From Paramecium octaurelia (lineage: Eukaryota; Ciliophora; Oligohymenophorea; Peniculida; Parameciidae): 64,000 bases of DNA. The stretch is taken from NCBI GenBank assembly GCA_905182995.1, contig CAJJDP010000156.1:1-64000 (forward strand). Reading direction: 5' to 3'. A program made the position numbers and the translations under genes. A model generated the notes under the pieces. That model was not told the origin of the DNA. It ran no database searches and worked only from the letters and a program-made list of their open reading frames with translations. This document shows positions 1 to 12,512 of the stretch, piece by piece (within the stretch, counting starts at the first letter, position 1; each line of letters begins with the position of its first letter).

Positions 1-311
1 TTGCTTAAATGCTTGATGACAATTTCTTAATGTAACCATCCTTTAAATTCTGATTGTTCATTCTAATAAATTTCTGACTACCTTTAAAAGTCTTTTTCCT
101 CTCCTTATCTAATAATCCAAATATTTGGTGATATGATGAAGCAGGCCCCATCATAAAGTATTTTGCCAACTTTCCATTAATGTCTATGTACATTCCAGCT
201 TTCTTCACCTTCATCTTTAAGACCTCTTTGATTCCATATGTTCTCTCCTTCTTGTCCCTCCAGCAGGACATTAATCCTCTAAATAATAATGGTCAACTTT
301 AGTTTCCCCAT
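1..311 (-). pseudogene. coding-like remnant running off the left edge
   Basis: On the minus strand two overlapping frames read like protein. One starts at an ATG at 311 and stays open to the window edge. The other is open upstream of about 271 and then meets TGA. No frame gives one clean protein with a start, and no 22-30 nt GT...AG intron obviously joins them. Gly and Lys/Asn-rich strings hint weakly at a degraded MORN-type protein, but I cannot identify it. It could be the 5' part of a real gene continuing left of the window. Confidence 0.25.
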
Positions 312-3300
312 CTTTAGGTCTAGAAACTCCAATGAATAATGGTTTTTTAATCGGGTCCCCATATTACCCTTCCTCATAAATTACCTAATCAAATATTCAA
401 CAGCCAAGTGGTACTCTCAATTTCCCTACTAAGGTGATGTTGAATGCTAATACTTAACTAAAATATCTTCCTTAAAGTTACACACACTTAAGTTAGTGGG
501 CAAAGGCTTTATTTTCTGAGTAAGGCCTTTATAATTCTAATTAGCAAAAAAAACATCTCCCGATTTACGTTCGATTAAAAAATGTAGCAGTATCTTCATT
601 TACAATCACATGATTTAATAAGAGAATTGTTCTCATAATAACAAGATTTATTGAATTCATAAATTTTGTATTTTTGTAATTTTAGTTGTAAATATGCTAA
701 AATCACCTATTTGGAAGCTTATCTCTTTTTCAATTGGATTCATCTAATTTGGTTGTTTGCAGTCTTGTCTAATAAATATTGGCTATTCTCTATGCTATCC
801 TATCACTTTTCCCATTATTACCCCTTACTGTGAGAGCCACAATTATTTGATCTAAACTTATTCTATTGATTACTAGAGTGTGAATAAATAAGCCATGAAC
901 TTTAATCTCAATAACCTAAAATATTTTTGAATTAAAAAATTGTCAATACAATTGTAATTTGTTTAGAATGTCAAATTATTTACTTTTTCAAGAATTAAAC
1001 TTCTCAAGATAATTTTTTTAGCATTTACTTATTTTAAACAATTTGATTTCAAATCATTTAAATAGTTCCAGAATTTTACCTTATGTTTAACTCGAACAAT
1101 AAATTCAGTTTCACACTATTATTCTAGCCTTTTCATTCTAATTATTAAGAATTTAAGATGAAATTATTTGGATTATCTAAATCTTGGAAACTCATGTACA
1201 ATGATTTAAAACAATATTTTGATATTTATAAAACTGCAACTAAATTAATGAAAGTTCTGTAACAAAGGTAGGCTCATTAGTGATTAATCGTTCTTAAGTC
1301 ATTTAGAAAGATATGAAAATCAAAAATTTTTCGAAGTTAATCATTTAATTCAACAACATTAATCGTTTATAATTTTAATTAAGGTTAAAATATTTTATTC
1401 TTCTCTGATTTGCATTTTATCCTCTTAAGCCTGCGTGAATAAGCAATATTATTTACCAACCTTTAAATTACCAATTTTTATGATATTAATTCATGATCCT
1501 AAAATTTTAAAAGCATAGACTTTTTGAGAAGGTTAATCTGAATACGATAGAACAATTAACCATGCTTCTCTTAAAAAAAAATATTCCTTTAAAACAATAT
1601 TAATAGCATTTTAATGAAAGATGAGTTAAAAATCTAGATTATACTTTAATGTAATTTAATACATTACTTAAATAAAGGAGGCTTGAATGGGTGAAGCAAG
1701 GAATTTTATTTTGTTTAACGATTATTTTTTTTATAGCGCAATTTTGGCAGAGGATAAATTCATAAATTAATTATTCATTAGTTGTTCTTTCGATGTCAAA
1801 AGAATAATAGAAATTATTGAGTTTGACAAATAAATTCATTTTTTATTTGTTGATTCTATAATATTTATTCAAATTTTACATAATTAATGTGTTTAAGAAG
1901 GATGCTCTGTCTCCTATTAATTGTTCTATGTATTTAGTTTAAACCTCATTGAAATGGAAACAACTAACAAATGTAAAAGAGACTAGAAAAGGATATGAGC
2001 TCTTGTTACATGAACCGTTGACATAATTCATGCAAATTTAATAAATGGAAATGTGATACTAATAAGTAAAATTCGATACAGTGGAATCACATTAAATAAG
2101 CATATGAGGTGGCTAATTTGTGTTAAAATTTAACAACAATTAACTCTTCAAAAATTACCTTAATATTATCATGCATACAAAGATTTGAAAACATTGTTAT
2201 TGCAAAAATTTTTTTCATAGATGTCAACATATTTGCTAGAAAACAATAATAGCGACAAGGATATCATCGAGGTCGATAACTGTTGCTTATTTATCCAAGA
2301 GAAACTTTGAAGTCAACAAATGAAAGTCAAAAAAATTCATAGTTTATGAACTGATGATCATGAGGTTTAAATATAAACTTATAGACGGAATCAGCCATGA
2401 GATGAAATGCATGAAAGAGAAGAAGTTTGTCCATGCATTATATTCTGCAGAGGTAGAGTTGATATTGCTGATTCACAGGCATTTGGTGATCACCCAGTAC
2501 ATTGATTTGATGATCTAAGCTATATACAGAGATATGCTTTGTTCCTATCTTATTATTGACACACTTATGTAAAAAAATAAGCTTTGATGCAAGTAGATTT
2601 AATTAGCAACGGGATATAATGTTTGGTACATTCGTATATTAGAGCATAAGCAGAGAAACTAACAGTCGCCGATATGCTTGGGAAGAGTCACTTCTTTTAT
2701 TTGATAAGAAAAATCGAGTTCTAAAAAAAATTTGCCAGAACTCTAGCTACATGAACCACTTATAAATTCGAGTAAGTAACTTGTTAGGAACAATATTTAG
2801 AAGTTACAATTGATTGCTGGCAATATAGTCCAATTAGAAATTCTATCAAGAAGTTAAGAAGAGGATTAATAAAAATTCAGTAGTGGTAAGAATTATGCTT
2901 TTTATAATGATCAGGAATCAAATACAAGAGAAATTATGGTCAAAGGATAATCTTCACCATTGCCATATATGAATATGCTGGCAAAACTTAAAGATAACTA
3001 AAAGAATTTTGGCTAAGAATAAAAAAGAGTGAAAGCTAATAAGTTATATGTGAAGTTCTTATCCAAAACTGTTGCTAAATAATTGTTACAAATTTTACTC
3101 AAGCAATGTTTTACAGGTCAGAAGATATCAGGCGATTATAGTTGAACCAATGATCTAATAATTGAGTATTATTCTAGTGAACTAACTGTATAGAAGAAAT
3201 ATGGTCAAATACTGCCACAAGTCTGCATTTTACGAAAAAGTAAACTACAGAAGTAGAAAGTAGAATCTGATAAACATTCTAGAAGCGATAGCATCTCAGG

Positions 3301-4247
3301 TTAAACGAAGAAACCCATCTGGAAAAAGCCACAGCTATCTTGAGCTCACTGTAACTACTAGCAAGTAGATAGGGTATATTTTGATACATTAATTCATATC
3401 TTAGAATAATTCAGACAGTTTCTGACAACTACACTAACAGAAATTTGGATGATAGGTATATATTATCCAAAATTCATTTGATGACTTATTCAGGTTTATT
3501 ATGAAGACTTTATTTCCTCAAAATAACTCTGACATATTTTGGACAAATATCCATCATAGAGCATGGTTGAAATGCGTAATACTTGGTTCTTATATATTAT
3601 AAAGACATATATACATTAATATTTCTTTTTATTAATGATTTTGGTCTTCGCAGTTTATTTTCAAAAGCGAAGATTTATGACTTAATAATGCTCTGAATCA
3701 CTTGTTCATATACAAATATATATTTTATTCATTTATGATATTCTTTTATTGATGCCATTATTTTATTACAGCAAAACTGGTCGATAAGCATGATCAAAAA
3801 TACTGAGCCTTTATGTCACCCTACTCAAATTTTGTGACACCAGAATATTTAGGTTTGCTAGTCTAGACTCATCATTCTTGCTACCTCTTCCATATAATTC
3901 AATTGTCTTGTTAATATTGATTCTATACTTTGTCCTCCAATATTGTCTCATTCTCTAACAACGATGCAAATAATTCAATATATTTTTAAAATTATGAAAG
4001 TGTTTCTTAAAAATTAAAATATATAAATAAAAATATCATATTTTATATTGGCCAGAAATATATCTAAGCTCAAAAATTGTAAAATAACCAATTCAATAAT
4101 TATTTCAATTCAAAATGCTTTTAAATCTATTAAGACATTAATTTAACTCATAATAAAATTTTCATATAAATTATTAATGGGTCCAAAAATTGGGTTATAA
4201 TTATTCTGTTAATGTTTAAATCTATAAATAATAATTAAATCATTTTT
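312..4247. other. long stretch without an intact gene
   Basis: I see no frame with a start, sustained coding character and a TGA end. Between about 2,200 and 3,560 the plus strand has patches that look like protein in two different frames, with many in-frame TGA codons, as expected of a decayed gene. The part from 3,580 to 4,240 is plain AT-rich sequence. No telomeric repeat, tRNA or long inverted repeat was noticed. Confidence 0.5.
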
Positions 4248-4280
4248 ATGTATTAATTCTAAGTGCCAATAGAGGATATT

Positions 4281-6749
4281 ATGGATTTGCCTCCAATTGT
4301 AGAGGAAATATACTTAGGATTATCCATTAAAATATTTATTGAATTAGATAAAGTAAAAGAAATGATAACTATTGATATAAATTCTGAAACAAAGATATAA
4401 GAATTGAAAGAAATTATTCTGAAAAAATATCTAAAATAATTGATAAATATAGATTCTTTTGATCTTTATTATGGTGATCAGAAGATGGATAAATCGAAAT
4501 TGATTTACTATTAAATAGAAAATAATGCAGTAATAGAAGTTGTTAAAGCAGGATAGTTTGAGGGGGAATATATTAATATTGTGGTTGAATGTGGATAATT
4601 TAATAAAATTTATTATATAGAGATCAAAAAAAAAAGCCGGATAGGTGAATTGGCGGAAGAATTTCGTTACATGCGTAAGCTTAGAAAGTAGGAGAGGATT
4701 TATTTTTTATATAATAATTACGTAATAGAACATAAAGAAACCTTTGATTATTATCACATCAAGAATAATGCTACATTGACGATGAAATTTGAGGCAATGG
4801 GAGGATGCTTTCCTGGTTATGCACCCATTACTCTTGCTGATAAATCATAAAGGCCAATAAATTAGATAAAAAAAGGAGACCATATATTATGTTATGATTA
4901 TGAATTAAGAAATTTTAGATCTGGAATAGTGTAAGGAACTACAAAAACTAAACAAACAATCTAAGTAATTAGAATTGAAACTGAAATAAGAGTAATTGAA
5001 TGTACTGCTGATCACCCATTTTATACAGAAACTGGATGGAAAGCATTTTAACCTCACCCTGATTTCTAAATCAATAATTTAACATTAGAAGATAAATTAC
5101 TAAATTAAGATAATACTTTTATTAAGATTTTGTCCATCTAAAAATTGAATAAATTTGATTATGTTTATAATCTGAATTTGCAATATCCAAACAATTACCT
5201 AGCTTTTGGATTTCTAGCTCATAATATGAATATAATCAATATTGTAATTGATGAATAGAACTAAGAAGAATTTGAATACTTCCCAGGAATGCTTATATAA
5301 TCAATCAAAGTCTTAATATTTAAAAGAAGAGGAATTCCTATAGAAAATTAGAAGTTATACTTTCATGATTAATTAATGGATGATGAAAAAGCACTTTCAG
5401 ACTATCTGGGACCAGATGAAAAAATATGTGAATTAAAATTATAAGTATTTTTGGATAAAGAACAATAACAATAATAAAACAATATTATAAAACCAAATTC
5501 ATAAGTAGTTTCGGTTGATATCATAACGAATACATCTAGATATTAATTATTATTAAGAAATGGTATAACTTTAAATGAGTTAAAAAAAGTCCTTTATTAT
5601 TTTGAAAATAAAAAGTACATTATGATTGATGGTAAATAGTATACATCTGAATTTGATGAAAAAAATATTAATGAATTTCCAAAAATCTAGTAAATTTTGT
5701 TACTCTCTAAAGAAGAGGGAGGATTGAGTATAAGTTTTTATCAAGAGATTAATACCATAGAATTAAGTAATGTGTCTGAATTAAAGTAAAGTCTATAGTC
5801 TTTGAATTCAGATATTAATTTTGACCAATATCTTGAAACTAAGTTATTATAAATAAATTAGAATTAATAGAAAGCAGGAATTTATTAGAAATATAAACTA
5901 CATCATTTATTAGCTCTCATGCTATGGACAAGCAATAGATTATACAAATAACTAAACGAGGATTTAATGAATAATTCTTATAGAAAATGGATAAAATATT
6001 TAAAGTGTTTATTTGATGGTCTAAAATCTTCAGAGTACTATGGAGGAAAAGGTTTTAGAGGAATAAAAAATTATTAAAATATTCAACATTACGAAATAAA
6101 GAAAATAGTTCAATGGAGAAATATATAAGCTATTTCATTAAGATAAGAAGTAGCCATGAATTTTAGCAATAGCTAAGGAATGATATTTGAAATTGAAATA
6201 TTGAGCTCTAAGATTATTTCTTAAGTTTCAGAATATCCAACTGAATAAGAAGTAATAATGTTCCCATTTTCTACGTATGAAGTATTAAATGTGACATGCA
6301 GGAATAATCAACCAGTTGTTGTATAAATGAGAGAGATTTCTCTACCAAGAAATTAAAAAAATATACTCTGGGTAGATGATAATCCAGAGAATAATTATAA
6401 ATTTGCAACAAATTTAGAAAGATAAGATGGGCAATTATCGATCATTTTTTGTAAATCTACAAGTGATGCTATTTTAATAATCAACTCTTATAAATGGCTA
6501 CTATATTTACAAACAACTTAATTTAGAATAGTTTCTGATATGGTCAGGATTGAAAATCATAAAACTAATTATATTGCTGGAGTTGAATTGCTGAAGCGTT
6601 TACATTAAGAAGTTAATTACAATGGAGAAATTTTGTTTTTTGTATTTGACGTATAACAAACTGTGAAAAGTTTACAACAAACCAATTATCTTAATTATTA
6701 AGTAACTAAGCATTTAAATGTTCTTGAAAAATTTATAAGATTTGAATGA
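4281..6749 (+). CDS. ubiquitin-like / intein-like (BUBL) protein fused to ADP-ribosyltransferase-like and receiver-like domains
   Basis: Single exon, 822 aa; an in-frame ATG at 4248 would add 11 residues. Order seen: ubiquitin-like domain (about 12-88); second one (about 90-175) ending Gly174-Gly175; BIL/Hint domain from Cys176 to His314-Asn315, with the block-B motif T-A-D-H at 242-245; a third ubiquitin-like domain (about 317-395); a fourth, more diverged (about 410-481), ending Gly480-Gly481; an arginine ADP-ribosyltransferase-like domain with R593, S619 and E655-x-E657; and a CheY-receiver-like C-terminus with Asp699-Asp700 and Asp753. Known of the family: ciliate BUBL genes join ubiquitin-like and BIL domains, and BIL domains cut themselves out at Cys and Asn. 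Inferred: self-cleavage releases a ubiquitin-like domain ending in Gly-Gly, perhaps transferred to a target. The ART and receiver calls rest on motif order only. Residue +1 is Met, not Ser/Thr/Cys, so ordinary intein splicing is not expected. Confidence 0.85.
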
Positions 6750-7600
6750 ATTATTATTATTAAAAAGATAATCTTAATTTTATAAAAACAATTTATTTAG
6801 TAGTAGAGTTGAATTAAAACCATATAAATTCTGATGCCACATAAAAACTAGTTATTCGAAATATATTTCATTATATGTCTAATTCCCTAACAGGATCTAT
6901 AATAATAATTTATTATTTCCCTTGTAAAGGTGAAATTTTGAATTCTATTAATTTAATAATACATCAAAAAAAACACAATTATTTACATTTAAATAATAAT
7001 GGGTTATTTACCTTTATTTATATTTAAAAAGGTTTTAAACCTAAAGAGCTCAGGAGAATTGAATAAAATGGTTTAAGGGTGTCATTTGCCTATTGATACT
7101 AATTGATTGAAGTTTCCGAATTAGATGCATTAATATTAATAGTTGATCATCAAAGTTACCTGTCAAAATTTGATAAGGACATTATTATGAGTATGAAAAT
7201 CTAAAAATATTAAATGAAAATTTCTATGGCGCCATTCAAAGAAGGTACTTCGAACCAAATGAATAAATATCTTAATATATGAATCATTTTATCAATAAAG
7301 ATTTATTAATTATAATTTTAAATAAATGTATCCTTTGAAAATCTTGAAGAAGTATTAAATCCATTAGATTTTGATGAAGTGATTAATATGAAAAAATTCG
7401 TTAGATTACATCATTTAGTTATTTTATTATTATTAATTAAAACAATTTATCATTAATGAATAGATAGTTCCCTCCTAAATGTCACAAATTAATATAAATT
7501 TATAATAAAAAAATGATTTAGATCTAATTATATGAACCTAAGATTTGTTAAAATACTAAGAATCCTAATTAGAGCAAAAAAGATTACTGCTACAAAAATG
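6750..7600 (+). pseudogene. degraded coding-like sequence downstream of the BUBL gene
   Basis: Short plus-strand patches read like protein (for example about 7,180-7,340), but each is cut off by TGA or a frame change and none has a start. It may be the decayed 5' part of the VIT-VWA remnant that follows, or of a relative of the BUBL gene. No intact gene is visible. Confidence 0.3.
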
Positions 7601-7619
7601 CTAATATGTTCATTTGTTA

Positions 7620-8733
7620 TGAAATATTAAAAAAGACTTGATACCAGTAAAATTTTTTGTAAAGTACCAAGCCAAGATTTTACCTGGATATTGTATTGTA
7701 GAATTAGAAGTAACATATTCTACTCATACACAACAAGAGCCCGTAGAACTGGAATATGTATTTTCAATTAATGAAAATGCAGCTATTACTAAAATGGTTG
7801 TAGAGTTAGGAGAAACAAAAGTTTATAGTGTAATAAAGGAGATGGAAAAGGCTAAATAAGAATATCAGGAAGGGCTAGCGTAAAGATAGACTATGGCATC
7901 TAGTGGTTAGGATATGAATTTTCCTTAAATAAAGAAAGTGAAAATAGGATAAATTGAACCAAATAAACAATTGAAAATTAATTTTGAATATATCCTTTAC
8001 TTTTTTCATCTGATGAAGTTAATTTACCTCGTGCCAAGATATACTAATAATGATGCCTTGTAATATTAAAAATATTGTGCTAACATTCATTCCAAAATTT
8101 AATGATGTTTAGTTAGATGATGCTTATACATAATATTTAAAGGGTAAAGAATAGCTGAGGATCAAGTAATTAATAGAGGCAATTAGTTATTCATTATAAA
8201 TAGAAGTGGATCAAGGAACAAAAAGCAAAAAGAATGTTTCTATTTTTGAAAAGTCTACCTTAAGATTCTGAGTTTAATATAATTTCATTTGGTAGTAGTT
8301 TTAACCATTATTTGAGGTCTCCTAAAAATATTCTCAGCTTTTATTAGATTTAGCTATTATGAGTGTTGAATTAATGGATGCTGATATGGGAGGAACTAAT
8401 ATAATCATTCCTTTAACAGAGTTGGTATATAATGCAAAATTGTAGCAAAAACAAGAATACAACTCTGAAATGTATATCTGCTTCCTGATGGAGAGGATGG
8501 TGCTGGTCCAATTATTAAACTGATTTAAGATAATAATCTAGCAGTAACTAGAATCTATACTTTAGGAATAGGTAATAGATGTAGTTAATACTTGATCAAA
8601 AGAATAAGTGAAGTAGGAAATGGTAAATACTAAATCGTTAGCGATAAGGAGGATACTAATGAGAAAGTAATTGAGTGTAATGGATTTTATTTCCAGCAAC
8701 CAAACTTTTATTTTGTCATCGCATCCTCCTGAT
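7620..8733 (+). pseudogene. broken VIT-VWA domain protein
   Basis: The VIT domain is clear from about 7,640 to 8,100: a beta-strand pattern, then the family's run of Glu/Lys-rich residues with K-A-K-Q-E-Y, then a segment ending P-R-Y-T. A VWA domain follows, with an S-F-G-S strand, the MIDAS threonine in M-G-G-T-N-I (about 8,385) and the D-G-E-D-G region (about 8,490), ending at TGA 8731-8733. These pieces lie in different frames, and no short GT...AG introns explain the shifts at about 7,990, 8,245, 8,345 and 8,480. Several look like single-base losses, so I call a pseudogene. Intact relatives are secreted or cytosolic adhesion-type proteins; PARP4 carries the same VIT-VWA pair. Confidence 0.75.
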
Positions 8734-10486
8734 AAAAGTTAATCCTCTAATTGATTTAATATTAGGCAATTAACAGCAGTTTCATCATGTTTTTTATAAG
8801 CTTAAGTTCACTATATCTTAATTAAAAACTTTTAGCCAATAGCTTCCTTTAAAGTTCCAACAACTTTTTCAGAATATCCTCTTGTATATTTAGAATTTAT
8901 TCTTAATATGATAACTGATAAGCATAATAATTAACATAATTGTAGTGATATTACACTGTAAAACTCTGACATTCTTAACATTAAATCTTCATGTGTTTCC
9001 CCTAAAAAAACTTGAAAAAACCATTAATTTATTAATCAGATTTCTCTTCCTAGCATTAAAATTGTTGCGATAAAGACAATTTTATCTTTAATTATATCAT
9101 CTTTGTTTCAAGTAGCAAGAATTGTTTTAAATGGTTTGGATAATTTAAATTGTTTATTGCTGAAATTCATTTGATTTTCTAATGCTGCATCCATCATAAT
9201 TGGATTGCATTGCACCACAAGTTATATGAGCTTCATTAGTATATACTTCTAATAATTTTAATTCAAAAAACATAGGATCACAAACATCAGTACAATCTGG
9301 GACATTGGCAACTTATCTAATAATTTTCAAGAATTTTTTGGCAACATTACTAAGATCAAAGTGGAACTGAAGCCTAAGCATCACAAGTAACAGTTTCGCT
9401 TAACCATCAACATAATATTTGTGCAAGGAATAATTGTGAAAGTATTGAATGATAATTAAGTTCAGTCATATATCAGAAAGAGCAATATTTTGGACGATTC
9501 TTACTCATTAGTAAAAGAAGCAAAAATTTATAATTTGAGACAGGTGTGCTTGTGGTGTAATTTATTCATTGTTAATGCTATTCCTGATATCACTAATAAG
9601 ATAGAGAAAAAGTTTATTAGTGCGAAATCTATTTAGTCATTTTTATGTATTGTTTTAGCGTAGACTTTGAACCTAATTGCACAGCGCATATTTGAAGGAA
9701 ACACTAATAACCATGTCTCGTAATCTGTCAGCCAAAATATTGATACAAAGAGTGATTAAGAGCCGAAAATTCATATGTTAATTTTTAGTCGTTGCTGCTC
9801 ACAATACGTCCATTAATTCAACAATAATTGTATTTTATCTTTTCAAATAAGTACAGACATTTATACAGGCAAAGCGATGTATTCATTGTACGATATGTAA
9901 AGGGATAAATTGATTTGATAAAAGTTCTTTGATCTCAGTCAGTCCTCAAAAATTCTCACAGTATATTGTTTGGAGATGGATTATAAATGCCTTTGGGTAT
10001 TGTAGAACAGCATATCAACAACCAATATTCATCAAAAAAAGGGAATAGATTAAGAAGCTTTAAAAAGTAGTTACACAAGACTCACATTTTTTTTTGTGAT
10101 TGGAATGCATTATGATCAGATAAAGTATCGGGTAGTAGAAGTTGTATTCTACAACTTAAAAGTAGCACTATTTTATTTGATTATTTAGAGACAAACTATT
10201 TAGAATTTAGCATACATCACGTTTATACTGAAAAAGGAGAATATAAAATGAATAAAATTGGATTTTAGAACATTGTTTTTAGAATAATTTGCTTGAATTA
10301 TTTTATTAATATCTAATTGTTCTGGAAGGATTTATAATGGGGATGAAAAAATAAATTAATGGGTAATTTGCACAACAATTTCATGTGGTTTAATTAATGT
10401 TTATTTAGACCCTCTCGAATATCATACAGATATGTAAATCAATTTTATTTTATGATTATTTAAACAATATTTTCAATGCATAAATC
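8734..10486. other. gene-poor stretch with two isolated open frames
   Basis: Minus strand, about 9,100-9,380: an open frame of about 90 codons starting at an ATG near 9,380, with four cysteines (spacing C-x3-C, then C and C), ending at TGA. Plus strand, about 9,918-10,251: an open frame of about 110 codons without a clear ATG. Neither is recognisable and neither links to other exons by short introns. The rest shows no coding signal. Confidence 0.35.
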
Positions 10487-12512
10487 TCAAATAAATGTAC
10501 TTAAGATCTATTTGGCATTTAAAGCATTAAAATCTAGTGGATTGATGGCCAAAATTTTCTCAAAGTATTCATGTGCCTATTTAAATTGATGAAGGCGAAA
10601 TAGAGATTTTGCTTTATATAATTGAATTAACCATACCTTTTAAAGTTAGGGAATTAATATTTTAGGGATCTATGGCCAAAGTTTTGTCAATACATTCAAT
10701 CGCCTCTTCATATTTACCCCATCCAAATAGGCAATCACCTTAATATAAATGATTTAATTTTACTTTTGCAACCATAATAACTTAAATTTGAAGGATCAAT
10801 GGCAATTGCTTTGTCATAGCATTCTATTGCCTATTAAAAACGACCCATCAAACCTAGACAACCACCTTGAAATACTTTTTTAAAATATACCTTTGCTAAT
10901 CAAAGATGTTTCATAATTAGGATTGACGGCCAATATTTTATCAAAGCATTCAATTGCTTTTTCAAATTTTCCCCTCTTCATTAAGCATATGCCTTTAAAA
11001 TAATTTCAATAGTACCTTTCAGTATCAAAACTTCAAAATTTAAAGGATCTATATCTAAAGCCTTGTCAAAGCTTTTATTTGCCTCTTTATAATAACCCAA
11101 TTCCTCTAGACAACTACCTTTATTTAATTGCTTTGAATTTACCTAATATTTAGTAAACTTTTTTCTGTTAAGGTTTGATGGCCAAAGCTTAGAGATAGCA
11201 CTCAATTGCCTCTTCATATTTACCCAAAACAAATAGGCATCCACCTTGAAAAATTGATTTAAGTTTACCTTTGCGTTTTAAAGTTTTGTTATTGTTCGGA
11301 TTTATGGTCAAGGCTTTGTCATAGCATTCAAGCTCTTATTCATGTTGCTTAATTTAAGATAGGCATTGACCTTAAAATATTTGAAAAAAATTAAATTTAC
11401 CTTTTTTAATTAGAATATCAACATTTTAAGGATCAATCGCCAAAACTTTGTCAAATTATTCAATCGCCTATTCATATTGATCCATTTTGAGTAGACATCC
11501 ACCTTTAAAAAAATTGATCTCAATATACCTATGAAATCTAATATATAAAGATGTTAGGGTTTTATAGCCAAAGCTTCATATAAATGCTTAAATGCCTTTT
11601 GAGTTTCCCCCTTTTCAAATAAATGAAACCCTAATAATTAAATTAAATGGTTACCAAGCCCATATAGTCCTAAATAAGAATTATTTTTTAATTCTAATGA
11701 TTAGTTAATGTTTTTTAGCGCCTCCTCAAAACTTTTTATAAATTATAGACATATTCCTTATATAATTATTTTATTTTTCAAACCTTTTCCTGCATAAGCG
11801 TCAGCATGATTAGAGTCCAACATTAAACATTTATCATAAGCAATTATTGCTTCATGATATTTTTGTAAATATCTTAGGCAATCCCCTAATTATTTTAAAC
11901 CATAATATTTACCATAGGAAAATTAATATTCTAAATTAGATTAGTCTATTTCAACAGCCTTGATATAATATTATAAAGCTTCATTAACTTTGTAAGTCTC
12001 CTTTAAGCATTCACCTTAAAATATACTAAAATGATACCAATTCCAAATTAGGCGTCTGAATTATTTTAGTTTATTGAGATGCACTAAAGATAATATTCCT
12101 TTGCTTCTTGATAGAGTTTTAAATTTCTTAAGATATCACCTAAATTATTATAAATATAAATACCTATTTTTTGGTATGATAGTTCATGTGTTGGATTTAT
12201 TTTAATTATATCTTAGTATAATTATTTAGCATCTTCAATTTTATTCAACTAAGTTAAAGTATTTGCTAAAAATAATAAGAATAGTTAACCTTTTTAGTAC
12301 ATCATTTCAACAGTCTGAGGATTAAATTATTCTACTTTATCATCTAATCCAATTGATTATTTTTATTGAGAGTTTTGATTCACCAAATTTTAGATCTCCA
12401 ATTATTGCTTTTGAGACTAATCCTCTTCAAAGCTAGGATTTAATTATTCTGGAATATTAGTTTAAATATGTTTCTGATTAAGTTCTACGTCATCTAAGTT
12501 TGCGGGAATCAT
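10487..12512 (-). CDS. TPR-repeat protein with an intron at nearly every repeat
   Basis: 557 aa after removing 14 introns of 23-30 nt; the spliced length is an exact number of codons from ATG at 12512 to TGA at 10487-10489. A Gln/Asn-rich N-terminus of about 90 residues is followed by about 13 tandem 34-residue tetratricopeptide repeats with the usual G-x-x-L ... Y-x-x-A-I-x-x-Y/F-D-K-A-L-x-I-x-P pattern. TPR proteins are scaffolds that bind peptides of partner proteins; no catalytic domain is present. Each intron falls at the same phase-1 position at the start of a repeat, so one exon is close to one repeat. Seven of the 14 introns are multiples of three without an in-frame TGA. Partner and location are unknown. 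Confidence 0.85.

Noticed and set aside
2221-3560. A long plus-strand frame that looks protein-like if TGA is read as tryptophan as well as TAA/TAG as glutamine.
   Set aside because: With all three stop codons read as sense, any frame is open. TGA is not depleted here (about 12 in 450 codons), and another frame is at least as protein-like over part of it. Better explained as a decayed gene or non-coding sequence.
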